This document shows positions 57,601 to 64,000 of a stretch of 64,000 nucleotides of DNA, piece by piece. The notes beneath the pieces were generated by a model. It was not told the DNA's origin. It was given only the letters and a program-made list of their open reading frames with translations, and did not search any database. Source of the stretch: Dallia pectoralis (taxonomy: Eukaryota > Chordata > Actinopteri > Esociformes > Umbridae). Each line of letters opens with the position of its first letter. The stretch's first letter is position 1. Location: NCBI GenBank assembly GCA_029465975.1, contig CM055756.1, positions 12,712,358 to 12,776,357 of the forward strand, written 5' to 3'. Both the position numbers and the translations under genes were made by a program.

Positions 57601-58318
57601 CAAAGTAATCTTTGGGTCCCAAATTTACTTTTAAATTCTTAGATGTTAAGCAGGGGACCACTAAAATAAAATCTGGTTTTGGGACAAAAAGTATACAAAA
57701 AGTGTATGTTTGAGCTTGGGTCCCAGGAAAGTACAGCATTCTTCATTTGGGTAACAGGATTAAAAGTTTTAAGAATTGTACTGTAACACTAATCTGTTTT
57801 TGGGTTTATTGGCAATAGAATTCAAATTCTTCACGTTTCAATTGGGTTTTAATGAATGATTGGAACCTTACCTGATCCCGGAGAGCTTTATGAATGCGTC
57901 CCGTACCAACCCAGCTGTAGCGCTTAGCATACTGCTGGAGGGCTGCATACAGCCTCCTGCCACTGGCTGTGGTCTGTGCTGGAAATAAGGCATGACTCAG
58001 CACAGGGGTCAGGTAGCCTCGTCCCTCCTGCCCGGTCTCCATGGTAATGCATGGAGTCCAAAGGTCGCTTGTGGTCACCTTTAATGTGGCGCTACATTCT
58101 GCTCTGGCACAGCTGCTGGTACGTGACAACACAGAACGCCGAGAACTGGACTTGTGCTTCCCCGGGTGGGCTCGTCCTGGTACTGGATGGTCAGAGCCCA
58201 CCCTGTAACAGTACCATAGGAAGAGGAGGAGCAAGGTCCAAATGAGTCCATTCAGAGGTCGGAACCACAGCTCAGCATAGAGGGGCAATGGAAGCATCTC
58301 CATGGAAAAGTGCATCAT
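54667..58318 (-). CDS. asphd1: aspartate beta-hydroxylase domain-containing protein 1
   Basis: Type II membrane protein with a C-terminal aspartyl/asparaginyl beta-hydroxylase (cupin) domain; its substrate is unknown. Five coding exons on the - strand: 58318-57872, 57505-57299, 57160-56953, 56423-56310, 54776-54667, giving 361 codons plus TGA with consistent phases. A transmembrane segment (LIWTLLLLFLWYCYRVGS) lies at about residues 24-41. Then come YAKRYSWVGTGRIHKAL, RPHLFYLPDVPSIPFFPRDA, NCRSCPRTYRTL, GPTNTRLQCHLG, VGGEPQCW, LLVDDSFLHTVSHNG and DGPRVIFSVDLWHPNVAAAE. HTVSHNG and the LPLPL N-terminus favour ASPHD1 over ASPHD2. The start ATG at 58318 has an in-frame TAA just upstream. Confidence 0.95.
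54888..55330 (-). repeat. two adjoining minisatellites in asphd1 intron 4
   Basis: 54888-55018: about 3.5 copies of a 36-bp unit (TTTACCTTTAATTAGTATTG, TATAATGTGCTGTTAG). 55018-55330: about eight copies of a 39-41-bp unit (GGGTACCCATCTCTGCAGAG, AGAATGACTTGCAGAACAGA), with AGAATG and AGACAGGATG variants. Confidence 0.93.
55331..55879. other. asphd1 intron 4, no feature seen
   Basis: AT-rich single-copy intronic sequence. Confidence 0.5.
55880..56310 (-). repeat. 60-66-bp minisatellite copying an asphd1 exon end plus 5' splice site
   Basis: About 6.5 copies. The exon 56423-56310 ends CATAACG with donor GTCAGTTATCTCC. Each unit on the gene strand carries TTAACG then GTCAGTTATATCCACC, so five exon nucleotides and the full donor are repeated. 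Confidence 0.92.
56690..56870 (+). repeat. imperfect tandem duplication in asphd1 intron 3
   Basis: Two copies of a block of about 80-85 bp including CTTTGTTATGTAGAGTTTGT and CCTGACCAACCACTT, the second shortened. Confidence 0.8.
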
Positions 58319-58321
58319 AGT

Positions 58322-58855
58322 GAGTTAGCTGTATAGGGAGGTAGTGAAGGGGTTAAACATCTGTAATGACAGGTGAATGAGCCGTACATAAGTTAGCTGT
58401 ATAGGGAGGTAGTGAAGGGGTTAAACATCTGTAATGACAGGTGAATGAGCCGTACATAAGTTAGCTGTATAGTGAGGAAGTGAAGGGGTTAAACATCTGT
58501 AATGACAGGTGAATGAGCCGTACATAAGTTAGCTGTATAGTGAGGAAGTGAAGGGGTTAAACATCTGTAATGACAGGTGAATGAGCCGTACATAAGTTAG
58601 CTGTATAGTGAGGTAGTGAAGGGGTTAAACATCTGTAATGACAGGTGAATGAGCCGTACATAAGTTAGCTGTATAATGAGGAAGTGAAGGGGTTAAACAT
58701 CTGTAATGACAGGTGAATGAGCCGTACATAAGTTAGCTGTATAGTGAGGAAGTGAAGGGGTTAAACATCTGTAATGACAGGTGAATGAGCCGTACATAAG
58801 TTAGCTGTATAGTGAGGAAGTGAAGGGGTTAAACATAAGTTAGGTGTATATGGAG
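58322..58855 (+). repeat. about 72-bp minisatellite directly upstream of the asphd1 start exon
   Basis: About 7.5 copies of a unit containing GTTAGCTGTATAGTGAGGAA, GTGAAGGGGTTAAACATCTG and ACAGGTGAATGAGCCGTACA. On the gene strand it ends 4 nt before the start ATG, and each unit has an acceptor-like CACTATACAG. Confidence 0.93.
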
Positions 58856-58871
58856 GAAGTGAATGGGTTAA

Positions 58872-59997
58872 ACATCTGAATAAGCATACTCATATAGTCA
58901 TAATGCAGAATAAGCATACTCATATAGTCATAATGCAGAATAAGCATACTCATATAGCCATAAGGCAGAATAAGCATACTCATATAGTCATAATGCAGAA
59001 TAAGCATACTCATATAGTCATAATGCAGAATAAGCATACTCATATAGTCATAATGCAGAATAAGCATACTCATATAGCCATAAGGCAGAATAAGCATACT
59101 CATATAGCCATAAGGCAGAATAAGCATACTCATATAGTCATAATGCAGAATAAGCATACTCATATAGCCATAAGGCAGAATAAGCATACTCATATAGTCA
59201 TAATGCAGAATAAGCATACTCATATAGTCATAATGCAGAATAAGCATACTCATATAGTCATAATGCAGAATAAGCATACTCATATAGTCATAATGCAGAA
59301 TAAGCATACTCATATAGCCATAAGGCAGAATAAGCATACTCATATAGTCATAAGGCAGAATAAGCATACTCATATAGTCATAATGCAGAATAAGCATACT
59401 CATATAGTCATAATGCAGAATAAGCATACTCATATAGCCATAAGGCAGAATAAGCATACTCATATAGTCATAATGCAGAATAAGCATACTCATATAGTCA
59501 TAATGCAGAATAAGCATACTCATACAGTCATAATGCAGAATAAGCATACTCATATAGTCATAATGCAGAATAAGCATACTCATATAGTCATAATGCAGAA
59601 TAAGCATACTCATATAGCCATAAGGCAGAATAAGCATACTCATATAGTCATAAGGCAGAATAAGCATACTCATATAGTCATAATGCAGAATAAGCATACT
59701 CATATAGTCATAATGCAGAATAAGCATACTCATATAGCCATAAGGCAGAATAAGCATACTCATATAGTCATAATGCAGAATAAGCATACTCATATAGTCA
59801 TAATGCAGAATAAGCATACTCATATAGTCATAATGCAGAATAAGCATACTCATATAGTCATAATGCAGAATAAGCATACTCATATAGCCATAAGGCAGAA
59901 TAAGCATACTCATATAGTCATAATGCAGAATAAGCATACTCATATAGTCATAATGCAGAATAAGCATACTCATATAGTCATAATGCAGAATAAGCAT
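58872..59997 (+). repeat. 30-bp minisatellite, 37 copies, with a 300-bp internal duplication
   Basis: 37 copies of GAATAAGCATACTCATATAG plus TCATAATGCA. A second type has CCATAAGGCA, and a rarer mixed type TCATAAGGCA occurs twice, exactly ten units apart. Open in several frames on both strands because of the 30-bp period; not a gene. Confidence 0.97.
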
Positions 59998-60129
59998 ACA
60001 GACGGAGGAAAAACGGTACAGGTGTATTTCCCCCATCACAAAGCATGTCGACAAAATGATGAGGCATGAACAAAATAAAGTACAAACTACAAAACTGCAT
60101 GGACAAAGCCGGAAAAATAGTAGTACATA

Positions 60130-60805
60130 CACACACGACTCGGGAATTCCCGTTAAGTACTCGGCGTTCAACCCACTGGCCACTGGTACAGTGGTACCAA
60201 CTTGTCTGAAAGTCCCTGCTAGTCCCACTGTACCTTAGCTCTCTAGTTACCATATTGACCTACCCACCCGCAGTCTACACTCTAGTAGGTATATCGCCTT
60301 AGTCACCCCAAAAGCCTGCACATCCTCCGGCCGCCAATCCTCCCAGTTTGCAGCCGCCAATGACTGGAACGAACTACAAAAATCCCTAAAACTTGAAACA
60401 CTCATATCACCAGTTGCCATTAAACTAATCCTTTCTGAACACCCGTCCGATCTATGTACCTGCTAACTGTCTTCAACTTCTCTCCCTAATGCTATGTCCA
60501 CCTAGCACAATGGACATCTCTCATCTGCACTACTGTCATACTGACTTTCTTGTATTACTATTAACTGCTCAGATATTTCTTAAATGCTCTTGCCCATAAG
60601 CGCGGTTATATAACGTTTTTTTTATAACGCTCTTGCCTTATTGTGCCTCAATTTGAAATTTGCACTCCTGTGTTATGTGTACTTATGTAACTCTATGTCT
60701 TGCACATTTTATCGCCTTATCTTGGCTAGGTCGCCGTTGTAAATGAGAATTTGTTCTCTATCGGCCAACCTGGTAATATTAAGGTTAAATAAAAAATAAA
60801 GAAAG
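60130..60805 (+). mobile_element. 3' end of a LINE (CR1/L2/Rex1-like)
   Basis: The C-terminal end of the LINE polyprotein reads PKACTSSGRQSSQFAAANDW, then NELQKSL, closing at TAA 60464-60466. A 3' UTR follows, ending in GTAAATGAGAATTTGTTCTC, GGCCAACCTGGTAATATTAA and an A-rich TTAAATAAAAAATAAAG tail. This tail type is frequent in salmonids and pike as I recall. 5' truncated and inactive. Confidence 0.8.
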
Positions 60806-60869
60806 AAATAAGAGAGGAGTGCCAGCACCCGGGGAGGACATGAAGACAAGTTATTATTTATTTATACAA

Positions 60870-61265
60870 ACCATAATATTGGTCTATTTGAGTTCCCAAT
60901 AGGTATTGTGTGTAATATTGGTCTATTTGAGTTCCCAATAGGTTTGTGTGTAATATTGGTCTATTTGAGTTCCCAATAGGTTTGTGTGTAATATTGGTCT
61001 ATTTGAGTCCCCAATAGGTTTGTGTGTAATATTGGTCTATTTGAGTTCCCAATAGGTTTGTGTGTAATATTGATCTATTTGAGTTCCCAATAGGTTTGTG
61101 TGTAATATTGGTCTATTTGAGTTCCCAATAGTATGTGTGTAATATTGGTCTATTTGAGTTCCCAATAGTATGTGTGTAATATTGGTCTATTTGAGTTCCC
61201 AATAGTATGTGTGTAATATTGGTATATTTGAGCTCCCAATAGGTAGGCATATGTGTGTTATATTG
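60870..61265 (+). repeat. 36-40-bp minisatellite
   Basis: About ten copies of GTAATATTGGTCTATTTGAG plus TTCCCAATAG and a variable GTTTGTGT or TATGTGT joint. Confidence 0.94.
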
Positions 61266-61350
61266 GTCTATTTGAGTTCCAGACTAGTATACCATCATAT
61301 AACTGTTATGCATGCATGTACTCTTCCACATATAACATTTTTTCACTCAC

Positions 61351-61455
61351 CACTGCCCGTATTTCCGAGGCTCTTCACTGTATATCCATCCGCATGTGAG
61401 GACCAACTCGGGTCATTTTGTTCCGCAGTCGATGTTCTCGCCGAAGGGGTGTCCT
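61351..61455 (-). other. candidate exon upstream of asphd1
   Basis: On the - strand an acceptor (TTTTCCGTAG) and a consensus donor (CAGTG then GTGAGTG) bracket 105 nt that are open in one frame only (EDTPSARTSTAEQNDPSWSS, then HADGYTVKSLGNTGSG). It could be a leader exon of asphd1, which has the same strand. Joined to the CTATACAG acceptor just upstream of the asphd1 start, this frame meets a stop, so it would be non-coding there. The peptide is not recognised. Confidence 0.35.
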
Positions 61456-61784
61456 CTACGGAAAATATTTAATGGAATAACATTAATTCTATAGCAATCA
61501 TACGAATTTACCTTTAATTGTGTGTTGAATAAAGCATGAGATGTATTTGTATTGCCTTCTAATGCGCCTGTTTACAGCGTTGATAAACCATCGTCGATTT
61601 ACGTTCAGATGTTGCATATTATCCAGTTTCTATCTTATTTAGGTTGGTTGCTGTTTTACCAGTGTGGTAGTGGGTGTGTTTGTGGGCAGATCTGTGCCAA
61701 AAGGGAGATCCACCACCGCGCATTTATAATCTGTGCATCTAGTCTCTCGACTGATAACACGCAGGAACGCAGCACACGCACGCA

Positions 61785-61790
<6 letters not shown>

Positions 61791-61822
<32 letters not shown>
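61791..61822 (+). repeat. (CA)n microsatellite
   Basis: About 16 CA units flanked by ACGCACGCAC. Confidence 0.93.
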
Positions 61823-61825
<3 letters not shown>

Positions 61826-61849
61826 GAACGCACGTCATATTAGAAACCA

Positions 61850-62520
61850 GGTACCAGTGTTCCACCCACCCGTTTCTGCAGCTTCGGGGCCTAGAAACTC
61901 GCGACAAACGGATAGACCATCAATAAGAGAGGGGAGCAGATCGTACACAGTAGGACATATCCTAATATATATCCTAATATCTGGACAGATTAATAGCAGT
62001 GACTAATACAAGGGTGTGCTACCCCAGGAAAACATACATATGGGCTACTGACACAAAGAGACAAATAGGAGCAAATGGAAGCCTAACTTACACACATTCA
62101 CCGCGCAGCATCAGCTCTTATTTTACATAATAAGGAACTCTATGGAACGCCGTGGAAAAATCACAGCTCAAGATAAGAAGTCCTTTATTGGAATAAAACC
62201 TTAATACAAGTGTATAAGAAAATCGGGTAATCAACCAGGAATAATTCAGGACGTGATTTTACAGGTACGCATGCTTATGTCGCTATTAATTCGCATAGAC
62301 CTAATAATAAAATGCATTATAACGCTTCTGGATACCATACGATACATGCCATTAGGTATCTATAAGGCATATTTATGATAGACGCTTAGTGTTGGTAAAT
62401 GTCAGGCTTTTAACAGTAAAGTGAGCCCGTTTGTAAGCATAAAGGAATGAATAGAGTAAATGAATGCAAAGGAGAACTAAAAAAATATATAATATCCCGC
62501 ACGGCTGAATGGGACAATAT
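61850..62520. other. intergenic, no gene seen
   Basis: Single-copy AT-rich DNA between the CA tract and the terminal array; no exon recognised. Confidence 0.5.
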
Positions 62521-64000
62521 AGGCCCATCATGTATTATCATCATGTATTATTATCATAATGTATTATCATAATGTATTATCATCATGTATTATCATCATG
62601 TATTATCATCATGTGTTATCATCATGTATCATCATGTGTTATCATTATGTGTTATTATCATCATGTATTATCATCATGTGTTAATATCATCATGTATTAT
62701 TATCATCATGTGCTATTATCATCATGTATGATCATCATGTGTTAATATCATCATGTATTATCATCATGTATTATAATCATGTGTTATTATCATCATGTAT
62801 TATCATCATGTATTATCATCATGTATCATCATGTGTTATCATTATGTGTTATTATCATCATGTATTATCATCATGTATCATCATGTGTTATCATTATGTG
62901 TTATTATCATCATGTATTATCATCATGTGTTAATATCATCATGTATTATTATCATCATGTGTTATTATCATCATGTATTATCATCATGTATTATCATCAT
63001 GTATTAGTATCATCATGTGTTATCATCATGTGTTAATATCATCATGTATTATCATCATGTATTATCATCATGTGTTATTATCATCATGTATTAATATCAT
63101 CATGTATTATCATCATGTATCATCATGTGTTATCATTATGTGTTATTATCATCATGTATTATCATCATGTATTATCATCATGTATTATCATCATGTATTA
63201 TCATCATGTATTACCATCATGTATTATCATAATGTGTTATCATCATGTATTATCATCATGTATTATCATCATGTATTATCATCATGTATTATCATCATGT
63301 GTTATTATCATCATGTATTATCATCATGTATTATCATCATGTGTTATCATCATGTATTATCATCATGTATTATCATCATGTGTTATCATCATGTATTATC
63401 ATCATGTGTTATCATCATGTATTATCATCATGTGTTATCATCATGTATTATTATCATCATGTGTTATCATCATGTATTATCATCATGTATTATCATCATG
63501 TATTATCATCATGTATCATCATGTATTATCATCATGTGTTATTATCATCATGTATTATCATCATGTATTATCATCATGTATTATCATCATGTGTTATCAT
63601 CATGTATTATTATCATAATGTGTTATCATCATGTATTATCATCATGTATTATCATCATGTATTATCATCATGTATTATCATCATGTGTTATTATCATCAT
63701 GTATTATCATCATGTATTATCATCATGTGTTATCATCATGTGTTATTATCATGTATTATCATCATGTATTATTATCATCATGTATTATCATCATGTATTA
63801 TCATCATGTGTTATTATCATCATGTATTATCATCATGTGTTATTATCATCATGTATTATCATCATGTATTATCATCATGTATTATCATCATGTATTATCA
63901 TCATGTATTATCATCATGTATTATCATCATGTATTATCATCATGTGTTATTATCATGTATTATCATCATGTGTTATTATCATCATGTATTATCATCATGT
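62521..64000 (+). repeat. 12-15-bp TATCATCATGTAT repeat running off the window
   Basis: Over 110 copies of a TATCATCATGTAT/TATCATCATGTGT unit with occasional extra TAT or a lost ATC. At least 1.48 kb; its end lies beyond position 64000. All three + frames look open over long stretches because of the composition. Confidence 0.96.

Noticed and set aside
58840..60228. Open frames of 388 and 462 codons on opposite strands
   Set aside because: Both strands are open only because of the 30-bp period; the apparent hydrophobic or His/Gln-rich proteins are artefacts.
62521..64000. Multi-frame open stretches rich in Ile, Met, Tyr, His and Cys
   Set aside because: Produced by the TATCATCATGTAT repeat.

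Overview
This is vertebrate, almost certainly teleost, nuclear DNA. All the genes have canonical GT-AG introns. The window carries a fish-type NLR (NACHT-LRR-B30.2) gene and fish-type non-LTR retrotransposons. It also holds three genes that lie together in human 16p11.2: CDIPT, TAOK2 and ASPHD1. Exon lengths and phases match the vertebrate families exactly. I cannot name the species. A LINE tail at 60.7 kb resembles elements common in salmonids and pike, which is only a hint.

Layout: (1) 1-5994, + strand, the 3' part of an NLRC3-like gene. Its NACHT exon is broken by a frameshift and stops, while four 174-nt LRR exons and the B30.2 exon remain open. (2) 11279-16350, - strand, cdipt (phosphatidylinositol synthase): six exons, 213 codons, complete. 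(3) 21251-40221 with a probable leader exon near 43 kb, - strand, taok2 (STE20-type MAP3K): 19 coding exons, 1145 codons, complete. (4) 47620-50437, + strand, a cabp5-like EF-hand gene, complete except for its first coding exon. (5) 54667-58318, - strand, asphd1: five coding exons, 361 codons, complete. (6) LINE pieces at about 12.8, 26.6-28.2, 44.3 and 60.2-60.8 kb.

The striking feature is tandem repetition. By my estimate more than 50 different minisatellite and microsatellite arrays fill roughly 45% of the window, and nearly every intron has one or more private arrays. Many are not placed at random. The repeat unit often starts on, or copies across, an exon 3' edge. In six clear cases each unit contains the last nucleotides of the exon plus the 5' splice site: NLR exon end at 1082, taok2 exons ending at 35205, 33119 and 25583, cabp5 exon ending at 48697, and asphd1 exon ending at 56310. 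In two cases each unit contains the last codons and the stop codon: the NLR B30.2 exon and taok2. Others begin immediately after a donor or stop, or run right up to an acceptor. The result is introns that open with ladders of up to about 29 near-identical decoy donors. I regard this exon-edge minisatellite pattern as the finding most worth following up.

The genes have no operon-like relation. Phosphatidylinositol synthesis (cdipt), stress-kinase signalling (taok2), calcium sensing (cabp5) and a transmembrane hydroxylase-like protein (asphd1) are grouped by old synteny. The NLR belongs to a rapidly turning over innate-immune family.
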